From: Diphasiastrum complanatum
Lineage: Eukaryota; Streptophyta; Lycopodiopsida; Lycopodiales; Lycopodiaceae
DNA: 64,000 bases
Direction: 5' to 3'
Assembly (NCBI GenBank): GCA_029204225.1
Contig: CM055102.1
Coordinates: forward strand, 40,987,631 to 41,051,630
Made by a program: the position numbers and the translations under genes. Each line of letters begins with the position of its first letter. Within the stretch, counting starts at the first letter, position 1. The notes under the pieces are model-generated. The model was not told where the DNA came from. It made no database searches and was given only the letters and a program-made list of their open reading frames with translations. Below are positions 55,065-64,000 of the stretch, piece after piece.

Positions 55065-56170
55065 TTGGCTAAGGCTTTTCGTAACTGACTTACATGAAAG
55101 ACTGGAAAAACCTTACTACTGTGTGGGAGTTCTAGTTCATAGGTGACCTCGCCTAGTCTCCTACTGATGGTAAAAGGACCACAATACCTAGGAGACAACT
55201 TAGCACACACTCCTGATTTGAGGGTTTTAGAGTCAACTGGGACTCTCAAGTAGACTTTCTCACCAACGGAGAATTGTACATTCCGTCTGTGTGGATTTGC
55301 ATAATGCCTGGCTCGATCCTGGGACTGCCTAATGCTACGCTTAGCATGTTCTATCATCTGGTTTAGGTCTTCTAAAAAGTTTCTGGCTGCTTCAACTTTT
55401 TCTTGTTTAAACCCTACAGCTGTGGGTGAGCGTGGCTGAAAACCGTACATCAACATAAACGAGCTGTATCCCGTAGCTGACTGTTTGGTACTGTTATAAG
55501 CAAACTCTAATATCGAGAGATACTCCTCCCAATTAGTTTGCTTCTTGCAGACGTATGCTCGAAGCATATCCTCCAGCACCTGATTTACCCTCTCTGTTTG
55601 ACCGTCCGTCTGTGGATGGTTAGTGGTACTCATATTAAGTTTAGTATAGAGATGATGGAATACTGCCTTCCAAAAATTTCCATTAAACTTATTGTCCCGG
55701 TCGCTGACTATGCCGGAAGGTAGACCGTACAATTTAAATAGCCCGTCTACAAACAACCTCGCTAACTTTGGAGCTTTAACGATTGTTTTGGTCGGAATAA
55801 AATGAGCCATTTTGGTCAGACGGTCAACTGTGATCCATATAGCGTCATTACCCTTTTGGGTTTTAGGCAGGCCTACTATAAAATCCATGGAGATACTCTC
55901 CCATTTACCAGCTGGTATATCTAAGGGCTGCAACAACCCTCCTGCCTTTAAACGCTCTGCTTTATTTACTTGACATTTTTGGCAACTGCTTACATATTGT
56001 TGGATGTCCTTTTTCATACTGGGCCAGAAAAATTGCCTACGAAGAAGCTCATAGGTCTTCTGTATGCCTGGGTGTCCCGCACTAGGATTGTCATGACACT
56101 CATATAGGACATGCTGCCTATAATCCTCTGAATTGGGGACACATACTCCATCTCTATAGGCCAAGTACAC
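55049..56170 (-). CDS. Gypsy integrase, 373 codons
   Basis: The integrase would insert element cDNA into the genome. The HHCC finger is complete (H26, H33, C63, C66; CHDNPSAGHPG and CQKCQVNK). The catalytic triad is D96 (SMDFIVGLPK), D157 (VSDRDNKF) and E193 (DGQTERVNQ), with the DD35E spacing preserved. The GPY/F-like end reads LSPRYCGPFTISRRLGEVTY and FHVSQLRKAL. The frame starts at a GTG just after a TAG, the only break from the RNase H frame (KWK*YSIQ). All catalytic residues are intact, so decay is recent. Confidence 0.9.
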   Translation of the reverse strand: MYLAYRDGVCVPNSEDYRQHVLYECHDNPSAGHPGIQKTYELLRRQFFWPSMKKDIQQYVSSCQKCQVNKAERLKAGGLLQPLDIPAGKWESISMDFIVGLPKTQKGNDAIWITVDRLTKMAHFIPTKTIVKAPKLARLFVDGLFKLYGLPSGIVSDRDNKFNGNFWKAVFHHLYTKLNMSTTNHPQTDGQTERVNQVLEDMLRAYVCKKQTNWEEYLSILEFAYNSTKQSATGYSSFMLMYGFQPRSPTAVGFKQEKVEAARNFLEDLNQMIEHAKRSIRQSQDRARHYANPHRRNVQFSVGEKVYLRVPVDSKTLKSGVCAKLSPRYCGPFTISRRLGEVTYELELPHSSKVFPVFHVSQLRKALAKWTVF

Positions 56171-56185
56171 ATCCTGAATGGAATA

Positions 56186-56782
56186 CTATTTCCATTTGAA
56201 TCCTTGAGTAAACTGACCCTCAACCACTGGGGTTTGCTTGGGTAATACAGGCTCAGAATCCTCAACGTCATCTGACGTATACTCGGACTCATCATCATCT
56301 TCAACGGAAGCTGTCGTATTCTTGGATGAACTGGCACCAGCCCCGGGAACTGGTTCTAGAGTCTGTAATTGTATGCTCTGGACTGAGTTCCAGATAGTAG
56401 AGAAGAATGCATCATGCTGGCACTTCCCTCTCAAGGACTCGAGTAACTCATTACGAATCTGAGTAAAACTCAACTCGTTTATCACAGGCATTTTGCTAAG
56501 GGCATCTGCTACTGTATTGAATTTCCCCCGTCTATATCTGATAGACATATCAAACTCTTGCATCAACTCTACCCAACGAGCTTTTCGACCTCTAAGCTCA
56601 GGTTGATTGCAAAGGTATCTGAGACTTTCATGGTCTGTCAGGACCTCAAAGTTGGCACCATACAAATAATGCCTCCAAGTCTTAAGGGCATGGACTATAG
56701 AAAAGAGTTCCTTTTCATAGGCACTGTACGTAGTCTGAGTTGGCTCGAGTTTTTTTACTCTCGAATGCAACTGGTCGTCCAC
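56186..56782 (-). CDS. Gypsy RNase H and linker
   Basis: [40 protein letters not shown] and [20 protein letters not shown] are the middle and end of the RT-linked RNase H, followed by [12 protein letters not shown] Ser/Asp/Glu-rich linker (about residues 145-185) leads to the stop at 56186. The first ~10 residues are out of frame: the true upstream sequence is the end of the RT frame (56715-58436). The two are linked through a run of seven A, where a one-base slip explains the shift. Confidence 0.87.
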   Translation of the reverse strand: MDDQLHSRVKKLEPTQTTYSAYEKELFSIVHALKTWRHYLYGANFEVLTDHESLRYLCNQPELRGRKARWVELMQEFDMSIRYRRGKFNTVADALSKMPVINELSFTQIRNELLESLRGKCQHDAFFSTIWNSVQSIQLQTLEPVPGAGASSSKNTTASVEDDDESEYTSDDVEDSEPVLPKQTPVVEGQFTQGFKWK

Positions 56783-58436
56783 CCTGAGTTAGTACAGCAC
56801 CAACTGCAAAGTCGCTAGCATCTGTTTCAACCACAAATGGCTGATTGGGGTCGACGACCTTTAAAACTGGTGCTGTAACTAAGGCTGTTTTGAGAGCATC
56901 AAAGCTCTCCTGTTGTGCGGACTCCGAAATGAACTCCTTTCCCTTCCCCTTAAGAAGATTTGTCATGGGAACTGCTATCTGAGCATATTCCTTGACAAAT
57001 CGTCTGTAATATCCCGCCAAACCAAGAAAGATCTGAAGTTCTAAAATGTTTTGAGGTCTCAGCCAACTGAGTATGGCTTTAACCTTATTCGGGTCCATCT
57101 TAATCCCATCTGCTGAGATAATGTGACCCAAATAAGCTACTTCTTCAACGAAGAATTCACACTTGGATTCTTTAGCATAAAGCTTATGCTTTCTAAGCAG
57201 CCGAAACACCTTTCTGAGGTGTTTTAGATGCTCCTTCCTCGTTTTGCTGTAGACGAGGATGTCATCTAAAAATACGACCACAAACTTACCCAAATATGGT
57301 TTGAGGACACTGTTCATCAAGGTCATAAAGGTAGCTGGAGCATTTGTGAGCCCAAATGGCATCACCTTAAACTCATAATGACCATGACGAGTCCTAAAAG
57401 CTGCTTTCAGGACATCTTCCGATTTTATACGGACTTGATGATATCCCGATCTGAGGTCTATTTTACTGAAAAATTTAGCCCCGTCGAGTTGATCAAACAA
57501 CTCGTCTGCCCGAGCCATAGGGTATTTATTCTTAATTGTGAATTTATTGAGGGCTCTGTAATCTACGCAAAGACGCATAGACCCCTCTGTCTTTTTCACC
57601 AAAAGGACTGGTGAGGCCCATGGTGAACTACTGGTCTGAATTTGGCCCTTTCCAAGATAGTCTGTTAACTGCCTAGTTATTTCTTCATCCTTTGTTCGGC
57701 TGACCCGATACGAAGGTTTAGAAACAGGTGCTGTACCGGGTACTAGGTTTATTACATGATCTACCTCTCTGCTAGGTGGTAAACCATGTGGAAAATCTTC
57801 AAGAAAAACATCTTTAAATTTAGACAATAAAGTTTCTAATTTACTGATTTTCTGCTGTAAAGAACTGGAAATAGAAACTTCAGGAATAAATTGAAAGTCA
57901 CATAAGAATACCTGATGGTCGTCGTCTCCGATTAGCTGACAGAGCTCTGTACTGCAGACCATAGGACTGTTGGGAACATCATGCTCCTCATGCAACTGGA
58001 TCTCTCGGCCTTTATGCTGAAAGCTGAGGGTGTTCTGATAATTTATGTGGAGGGAAGGTCCTAAACTGTAGAGCCAGTCTCTCCCGAGAACAATGTCTAT
58101 GCGATCCAGGTGCATTATCTGAAAGTTTATTTCATCTTGGTACCCATGAATACCAAGATTTAAGTTACTTACGATAGTTTCCCAGATTTTCTTATCTTCA
58201 CCCTTAGCTAGTGAAACTATGTACCTATGCTGACTAGGTACTTCTGGAAGTTTAAGTCTTTTAACCAGGGTGTAGTTGATGAAATTATGGGTTGCCCCAT
58301 CATCAACCATAACTCTAACTGACTGGTTACCAACTTTCCCATGCATACGTACTAGGTCATGCGGCCCAAAGCTAAAGGGTCTCGCTAGCATTGCAGAGGT
58401 TAGCTGGCAACAGTGTTCATGGTCTTCATGATACAC
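56715..58436 (-). CDS. Gypsy protease and RT, 573 codons
   Basis: Protease: [20 protein letters not shown] (residues ~40-59) with DDG in place of DSG/DTG, then [14 protein letters not shown] (109-122). [22 protein letters not shown] (271-290), motif [14 protein letters not shown] (D327), motif [11 protein letters not shown] (361-370), catalytic [11 protein letters not shown] (387-397), [13 protein letters not shown], and the primer-grip and thumb region [12 protein letters not shown]. RNase H begins [18 protein letters not shown] near the end. RT catalytic aspartates are intact. The frame ends in a slip into another frame after VAFESKK. The DDG change would probably harm proteolysis. Confidence 0.92.
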   Translation of the reverse strand: MYHEDHEHCCQLTSAMLARPFSFGPHDLVRMHGKVGNQSVRVMVDDGATHNFINYTLVKRLKLPEVPSQHRYIVSLAKGEDKKIWETIVSNLNLGIHGYQDEINFQIMHLDRIDIVLGRDWLYSLGPSLHINYQNTLSFQHKGREIQLHEEHDVPNSPMVCSTELCQLIGDDDHQVFLCDFQFIPEVSISSSLQQKISKLETLLSKFKDVFLEDFPHGLPPSREVDHVINLVPGTAPVSKPSYRVSRTKDEEITRQLTDYLGKGQIQTSSSPWASPVLLVKKTEGSMRLCVDYRALNKFTIKNKYPMARADELFDQLDGAKFFSKIDLRSGYHQVRIKSEDVLKAAFRTRHGHYEFKVMPFGLTNAPATFMTLMNSVLKPYLGKFVVVFLDDILVYSKTRKEHLKHLRKVFRLLRKHKLYAKESKCEFFVEEVAYLGHIISADGIKMDPNKVKAILSWLRPQNILELQIFLGLAGYYRRFVKEYAQIAVPMTNLLKGKGKEFISESAQQESFDALKTALVTAPVLKVVDPNQPFVVETDASDFAVGAVLTQGGRPVAFESKKTRANSDYVQCL

Positions 58437-58541
58437 TTTGATCTCGGAAGCTGCCGAGTCACTGGGGAAACTTACAGTCTAATCAAGATGAACTTGTTTT
58501 TTATCCTTTTTATCTTTCTTAGTGAAAGGCCCCTTGGGACA

Positions 58542-58961
58542 CTATCTGACTGTGTGTCCCTTGCCCATGCACACAAAGCACAAACGTTCTTGTTTGGCTT
58601 TTTCAAAATCTTCTGGTTTTAAGGGCTGTATGAGTGAAGGGCGTTTCTGAGGAGCTTCAGCTTTAATTTTATCTTCTTTCTTTCTTTTTAAAAATTTCTT
58701 TTTAAATTGAAAGTCTTTCTGAGGAGGCTGCTCAGAAAGGGGCTGCTGTCTCGCCCTCTTCCTACCCACTGAATCATCATAGATTTGAGCATATTTGAGA
58801 GCTTGCTCTAGGGTAGTAGGCGAGTTTATCTGGACCTCTACTTTATATTCATCCTTGAGGCCGCGGACAAATCTCCTGATTTTCTGATAATCATCCATAT
58901 TTTTAATTTTTAAATTTACTTCTTGATACTGCGAGATATATTGGATTAGGGACTTGTCCAT
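58542..58961 (-). pseudogene. Gypsy gag, C-terminal half with a stop in the zinc knuckle
   Basis: DKSLIQYISQYQEVNLKIKN and VRGLKDEYKVEVQINSP are the end of retrotrans_gag; a Lys-rich basic tail follows. The knuckle CFVCMGKGHTVR is interrupted by TAG exactly before its last Cys (then CPKGPF). The same frame otherwise continues through a second stop (near 58480) to the protease frame. A single nonsense change thus separates nucleocapsid from protease. Confidence 0.87.
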
Positions 58962-58984
58962 TACTGTTCTCTCCCAGGCTTCTT

Positions 58985-59397
58985 AGGCTCTATCAAGTTC
59001 ATAACTACGTTCTTCATGGTAAGTAAAATCTTTTAACCAACATAAATAAGAATTGCAATCAACAACATCCATACATTTAACTGTTTCCAAAGCAGAAAGC
59101 ATATACGGAGTAGAAATATCAACACTTCCATTTAATTCTATGAGTGAGCCGTTATGCAAGAATGACAAACTGTGAGTTACATAGTTTTTCTTCATAGACT
59201 CATTCCTCTCATAGAACCACCAAGTATTACATCTACCCTATCTAGATTCATAATGTGAAAGTCTAATTTATCCTCTCTATTGGTAGACGTGGGACTATCC
59301 GGTCCCATACTTGGCTTTCCGCACCAGTTGCCAGCTTCATTGTGTATCGGTGGTCACTTTGCCTTGTTTCCACCTTTAGCTTCTGCAACAAATTAGC
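58985..59397 (-). mobile_element. Foreign Gypsy protease segment inserted in gag
   Basis: Between the two halves of gag lie ~410 bases that read, in the same direction, LQKLKVETRQSDHRYTMKLA, then VWDRIVPRLPIE. After a frame slip, KLDFHIMNLDRVDVILGG and YVTHSLSFLHNGSLIELNG follow. This is a Gypsy protease of another lineage; compare the host element's own [20 protein letters not shown]. The left gag part ends FLREFLPKHII and the right part resumes AWERTVMDKSL. No target-site duplication is obvious. Confidence 0.65.
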
Positions 59398-59399
59398 GT

Positions 59400-60022
59400 T
59401 AATAAATTATGTGTTTAGGTAGGAATTCTCTTAGGAAGGCTTCTTCAAAGGCCATCCATGACCGGGGAATCGGCCTAGTCTCCTGGAGATTTAACCACCA
59501 CTTATAGGCCATGGGTCCTAAGGAAAGACTGGCCTCTATTGCTTGCAAATGGTCAAGGGTCTATTTAAGAGCATGAATGTTCTTCCATTTGTTGAGGAAG
59601 GTTTGTAGAATGTCTGCATTTCTATCCTTCTCTTCCCCAATAAAAGTAGGAGGCTTTAAGTCTTTAAAGACACTGGGGTGAGACCGCATAGGCTCACCCG
59701 AAACTGATGGAAGTGGAGAAGGGGACAACTGAGAAGTGGAGGGAAGGCTTCCTTTCGCGGAACTCAAAATCAAACCTTTGAGTTCAGCGAACGAGTCGTC
59801 CACACTGGACTTGAAATTGGCTAACGCCAACTTCAGTTCATCCACTTCTGTTACTAAGTGGAAAAACTGCTCCTTGGTAACCAATTCGTCGAGTTCTTCG
59901 GTGAATTGTTCCTGTTCTTCAACTTCCATTGGTTCTTTCCCTTTACTGAACCTCAGGGATTCCGTTTCTAATTCATCAATGCCTCTTGTCAGGGGTTGAT
60001 CAGATCCCGGAGAAGTGGTCAT
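59400..60022 (-). pseudogene. Gypsy gag, N-terminal half
   Basis: ATG at 60022 opens MTTSPGSDQPLTRGIDELET. A Glu-rich predicted coiled coil (EEQEQFTEELDELVTKEQFF, VTEVDELKLALANFKSSVDD) follows, then a Ser/Pro linker. The gag core starts at KPPTFIGEEKDRNADILQTF. A stop at 59561 interrupts it; the frame then continues LDHLQAIEASLSLGPMAYKW, WMAFEEAFLREFLPKH up to the foreign insert at about 59397. The start is chosen as the first ATG after the leader and gives a normal gag N-terminus. Confidence 0.82.
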
Positions 60023-60823
60023 TTTCAGAGATATAAAAAGATTGCCTGACGTTTCCTTTCAAAAAAAGTCAAAAAGACTAATTTATAACTGTACAAAGAG
60101 GGAAAGAAGACTAAGCTGTTTCTGAGGACTGTACTTCCAAAGAAAATACGAAGAGGAACCCTCTCAGCTCTTTTACCCAAAATTTCAGACCTGCTATCCC
60201 AGAAAATCCCAGTTTGTGACTCCAAAATGGTACCAAAATTTCCGGTTTCTTGAGTAGAGTTGCTCGCTGATCTGGTTTCAGACGTGGGGCTCCAACAAAC
60301 CGAGTAAAAAGCGGAAAAATGCAAGAAAAAATCCGGAAATTTGAAGTCGCTGCCCTCGCTGATTGGACAGCAACCTATCTGGCCCGATTTGTCAAATTTG
60401 AGACTCAAAAACCCGCTTAAATTTCTGATTTGACCTCAGCTCCTTGGTCGCTGATCTGTGGCAAGCAATTTTGAGGCCTAAACTTCTGAAAATCTCTAAA
60501 ATACAGGGATAAATCCTGGGATTTCTCCCCCACTGTCCAGCGCTGGATTTGCACTCTAATCTGTCCCAAAAATCTACTCAAGAATCCGGAAGAAGTGCTC
60601 TAAAACCAAGGATAGAAGGTGATTTTTGTAGCGCTGGATCTGCACTCAGATCTACCCTCGAATTCCGCTCTGAAATCTGTAAGAGACACTCAAAAATCAG
60701 GGAAGAAAGCTGATTTATCAGCGCTGAAGCTATACCAGAAAATTCTCCTCCAAACTACTGAAAATTCTAGCAACTTGAAGGATTTTTTAAGCTGTTCCTA
60801 CAGCGATTCTCCTAGATGGAGAT
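60023..60823 (-). other. Untranslated leader of the Gypsy element
   Basis: A 127-codon minus frame (60025-60408) lies inside it but has no gag homology and ends just before the gag ATG. GCGCTGGAT(C/T)TGCACTC words recur near 60540 and 60634. Confidence 0.6.
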
Positions 60824-60836
60824 GGCTCTGATACCA
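60824..60836 (-). other. Primer-binding site of the Gypsy element
   Basis: The minus strand reads TGGTATCAGAGCC, a Met-tRNA-type site, after the LTR end GGATCTATTACAC. Confidence 0.85.
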
Positions 60837-61240
60837 GTGTAATAGATCCTAACACCACAATAGGGCAAACACTAACTGATCCACCCAACCTTGCCTACTC
60901 CCTGATATAGAGTAAGCCCCTCCTAGCCCAATGTGAGGACTGGCATGCATACTGCCAAGTGTCGGCCTCGTGGCACTGACGTGGCCGATTGCACGTCGGG
61001 ACCCAACTGGGGGCCCTGTCCTGCTGACAGGGTCCCTAGATTGTGTTAGGCCCGCCATGGCTATGGACCGTGCCGGGGCACACTACTCACACTGTCTTGC
61101 CCTGTTGGTCGTGTACGCTCTGGACACGACCCTGACTGTGGTATCTGACCTCATGTGTTCTCTAGGGTTCGACACTGGTCACGTGCTCGTAACACGGCAG
61201 CCAGCCCGGAGTTCACACAGTGGCATCGTAGCAGCTAGTT
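60837..61240 (-). repeat. 5' LTR (partial) of the Gypsy element
   Basis: Non-coding, GC-richer than its surroundings, with many GGCCGA/CACGTCGG words. It ends where the LINE remnant begins (about 61255). Its start TGTTACT, expected from the 3' LTR, is not present, so it is truncated. Confidence 0.55.
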
Positions 61241-61254
61241 GATTGGACTTAGGT

Positions 61255-62366
61255 TCTAGAGGATTGTTATTGGAGATGATTTTTGGCACATCTGGAGCAC
61301 CATTGGGGTGAAGCAGGGTTGTTCTCTTTCACCAGTTCTTTTTGGATTATACATTGATGAGCTAGAGAGAGTTATCTCATAGTGTTGCGGTTCTGGTTGC
61401 AGACTTGGCGATATTTTGATTGCCATTCTTCTTTATGTCGATAATGTGAGACATGGTGTACCAGTCTTTCTTCCTCACACTGGGCCAGTATCTCGAGATT
61501 ACAGACCACCATGTTAGCTCATATGATTTGGGCGAAGGCTTTTGTTCCGCACGAGATCCTCTCCGTTGAGTTTGTTGTTCCACCTATAAGGATAGCTGCA
61601 GCTTTCTAGCTTATTACATATACTCAAAGAATCTAGGCACTTCCAGATGCAGATAGGAGATATACGCAAATAGCACTTGCTTGGTCACATTGTCTTCATG
61701 ATTAGGCTATAGAATGTCATGGTTTTCTTAGGCATCTCACCTCCTCCTTGAGTCATTTGGTATCTCCATTACAGAACTTCCCTCAGGTACTCACCAATTT
61801 ATCAGACGCTTTTTATATCGAGCATATCTTGATCGTACTTGGAGACGACAACTAGGGGTTAAGCCCTACTTCTACCAACAGACTCATTTCATTGAGCTAG
61901 AAATAGTAGGGTTCCCGGTCTTGCCACATTTTTTGGATTTAGGTTTGTCACACAGCCTCAGATTTACATTGGGCCAACTCTGTGTGTCATCGCATCAACT
62001 AGCTATTGAGACTGGGAGGTTCCATGGTGTTCCTAGAGAAGAGCGGACTTGCTAGTTATGCTCTTTGGGAGAGGTGGAGACTGAGGAGCATTTTATCTTT
62101 AGATGCCCTGTCTATTATGAGATTAGGGGGAGGTACTATTGTCTGTGATGATGATGAGGACGACATTCCTGTTCACAGAGATCAGAGACAATGCACCATT
62201 CATGCTCACGTTGCTGCCGGTCTTACCGCATATATTCTAGTTCATAGTAGATGTTTCTTTCTTACTGTTTTAGAGACGTTTCATACGCTCCCATTGTTAC
62301 TACATACTTGACATGTACTTTTACTAGTCTTATATGCCTTTTGGCATGGAAAAGACATTAATAAAG
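61255..62366 (+). pseudogene. LINE-type RT and C-terminal zinc region, deleted and decayed
   Basis: DDFWHIWSTIGVKQGCSLSP, then VLFGLYIDELERVI (61275-61378) is RT motif B of plant LINEs (GVxQGCPLSPxLFxLYIDEL). AILLYVDNVRHG (about 61420-61455) is the catalytic block, with the second Asp of YVDD changed to Asn. The interior is short. The C-terminal RNase-H-free tail reads HQLAIETGRFHGVPREERTC and EVETEEHFIFRCPVYYEI (61990-62130), the usual Cys/His end. TTAATAAAG precedes a (CT)n tail at 62367. Confidence 0.72.

Positions 62367-62390
<24 letters not shown>
62367..62390. repeat. (CT)12 at the LINE 3' end
   Basis: Follows AATAAAG directly; then ATCTCTCTTC. Confidence 0.9.
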
Positions 62391-62398
<8 letters not shown>

Positions 62399-63420
62399 TC
62401 ACTATTCTGCTCTGTGTCGTCTCTCTCTATTCTCCTTTTCATCGTCTCTCTAATGCTTGCCTCAACACATCTAGTGCCACTTCACATGGAAGGGGAGGCC
62501 CTCGTTCGAGGGCCTTCTGCCTGGGAGGTGCGTGCTCGAGGGCCCCATCAACCAGGGTGGAATGCCCAAGGGCATTTTATATGTAGCAACAAACTACTAG
62601 CAACTTGATGTCAGGAATCTTTTTGATGTTGCAATTCAAATTTAGGCATTTGCTGTAGCCCATCGGTGCTACTTCAATGCAAGATTGATCTTCATAAAAC
62701 TATCCAAGGGCTCAATCTACCAAAACATGCTGTTTTTCAAAATCCCTATCTAAACGACAAATTCTCTCTCTAAAATGTGTCTCTCTATATGTGGCTTCAA
62801 AATTGATTGTTACAAGTCCATCTCTCTCTCAATAGCCAATGATTGAATGTTCCTCCAACCATAGGCCATCATTTCAAGGCCCTACCTTCTATTAAGGTAT
62901 CTTCTCACCTGGTCCTGTTGAGGTTTATCATGCATATATGGATTATCCGGATCTCGGACCTTTCAGACTAGTGTGGCCTAATAATGCCCCCGACATGGCA
63001 CAATAACCCACTTAGTCACCTTGACAGCTTGTTGGTGGCCTCTCGTCATGCCCCGACTAACTTCAACCCTAATGGCTAGGCTTGTGATGCTAATTCTTGA
63101 TCCAGCCTCTCTAACAACTTGTCAGACGGTCTCACCGGGTTGCTACGTGTGACATGTCGTACCCTACTTGGGTTTCATGCATTTGCCATTACTGCTACTT
63201 ATGGTCGACTTGCCCTTTGGAAACCGATTGTTCTGTACGTTAGGTCCAAGACTCGGGCCTAATTGTTTTGGTGCTAGCATTGAAGAATTTTTTGAAGAGC
63301 CTTAGTCGAGCCTTAGTCCTTCTACACCTTTTGTAAAATACTAGTCTCCAAGAAATTATAAGTTAAGAAGACAAGTTTTGCTCTTAACAAAAAGTTTTCT
63401 TGTATATAACTAGCGAAGTG
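62391..63420. other. Unassigned, with GC-rich inverted repeats near 62.5 kb
   Basis: GGCCCTCGTTCGAGGGCC (62497-62514) is a perfect 8-bp stem with a 2-base loop. GTGCTCGAGGGCCCC follows 24 bases on. The remainder is unrecognised. Confidence 0.45.
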
Positions 63421-63537
63421 TGCCTCGTTGGTTGTGTGGGTATGTGTGTTTGTGTGTGTGTCTGCATGAGTGTGTATGTGCATGCATTGATTTTTTGTGT
63501 GCATATATGTATGGGTGTGCACGCATGCGATGGAGGG

Positions 63538-63592
<55 letters not shown>
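63421..63592. repeat. GT-rich stretch and (GA)25 microsatellite
   Basis: Irregular GTGTGT from about 63435 to 63530, then an uninterrupted GA run at 63542-63592. This is the only long GA (rather than CT) plus-strand run besides the SDR leader. Confidence 0.95.
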
Positions 63593-63593
<1 letters not shown>

Positions 63594-64000
63594 CATGACA
63601 TAGGTGTAACACTCTCTCTCTAAAATGTTTTTAACTATATAGGTGATATTTGGAGTCAATTCCATTTTCAGCATTGCTCTTATTACTGTATATTGTTGAT
63701 TGAAACTATCCATATTATGAGTCGTAATCCTAGATTTTAGTAATTTGGTTTCTATATTCAGAACTCATCTTTTACACATTTGTGGCATTATTTATTGCAC
63801 CTTTTATTGAATTGAACTCAATTTCAAGAAACATAGAGCTCTCTATTTCTGCTATTGATGCAGTTTGCTCTATGAGATCTCAAGCTCTTGGTTGGGATCA
63901 GAAGGCTCACAGCTGTGCTATGTGGGAAAACTGTGTTCAAAGCAATAGTGTCAATTGGATCTTGCCAAAAAAGAGCTGCAACCATATTTTGACATTGCAT
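63593..64000. other. Nothing recognised at the right edge
   Basis: AT-rich, no frame or repeat partner. Confidence 0.4.

Larger units (their letters stand above)
54834..61240 (-). mobile_element. Ty3/Gypsy chromovirus, nearly complete
   Basis: Minus-strand order: LTR end and PBS (60836-60824), ~0.8 kb leader, gag, protease-RT-RNase H, integrase, chromodomain, polypurine tract and LTR start. The protein-coding part suffers few lesions: a foreign ~410-base segment inside gag, one stop within the zinc knuckle, a one-base slip between RT and RNase H, and one stop between RNase H and integrase. It is the least decayed element in the window. Confidence 0.88.

Noticed and set aside
60025-60408. 127-codon frame upstream of the Gypsy gag as an extra gene
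   Set aside because: Lies in the leader between PBS and gag ATG, no recognised domain, stops just before gag.

Overview
The window is repeat-dense nuclear DNA of a land plant. Evidence: retrotransposon primer-binding sites matching plant initiator-Met tRNA (TGGTATCAGAGC), chromodomain-bearing Ty3/Gypsy and Ty1/Copia elements, a plant-type DOMON/cytochrome b561 gene, a tropinone-reductase-like SDR with GT-AG introns, and a plant-type LINE reverse transcriptase. The abundance of decayed elements, many long (CT)n tracts and several local satellites suggest a giant, slowly purging genome such as a fern's. That is inference; the sequence does not prove the lineage. No bacterial operons, CRISPR array, rRNA or tRNA gene was seen.

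Layout. 0-3.5 kb: LINE scrap and a 5'-truncated Copia element (+). 3.5-6.4 kb: minus-strand coding debris with a reverse transcriptase unlike the Copia, Gypsy and LINE ones here, next to a SET-like segment. 6.4-10 kb: (CT)n tracts, a 55-bp tandem repeat, a TRIM-like miniature LTR element and AT-rich repeats. 10-15 kb: an LTR with a Gypsy-type PBS, then a minus-strand Copia element with both LTRs. 15.2-17.7 kb: Gypsy gag-protease remnant. 17.8-26.5 kb: compound Copia array, partial LTR / leader / LTR / gag-pol / LTR / second gag. 26.9-27.6 kb: minisatellite. 28.9-33.3 kb: third Copia family with two long unusual ORFs. 33.4-34.6 kb: Gypsy gag remnant. 35.7-37.0 kb: intact cytochrome b561/DOMON gene, followed by five units of a 227-241 bp satellite (37.2-38.4 kb). 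39.9-43.1 kb: Copia RT scrap and several two-copy tandem duplications. 43.8-45.3 kb: an orphan coding remnant with plausible introns. 46.9-48.4 kb: first three exons of an SDR. 49.1-50.9 kb: minus Copia gag. 54.8-61.2 kb: nearly complete minus-strand Gypsy chromovirus. 61.2-62.4 kb: LINE remnant ending in (CT)n.

Only the cytochrome b561 gene looks like an intact host gene. The SDR is intact in its first three exons, but its C-terminal third is not in the window. The rest is mobile-element sequence and its by-products. The best leads for something undescribed are the minus-strand RT plus SET-like module at 3.5-6.4 kb, the intron-bearing orphan gene at 43.8-45.3 kb, the stepwise (CT)n expansion inside sister LTRs, and a foreign protease segment inside the gag of the Gypsy element.
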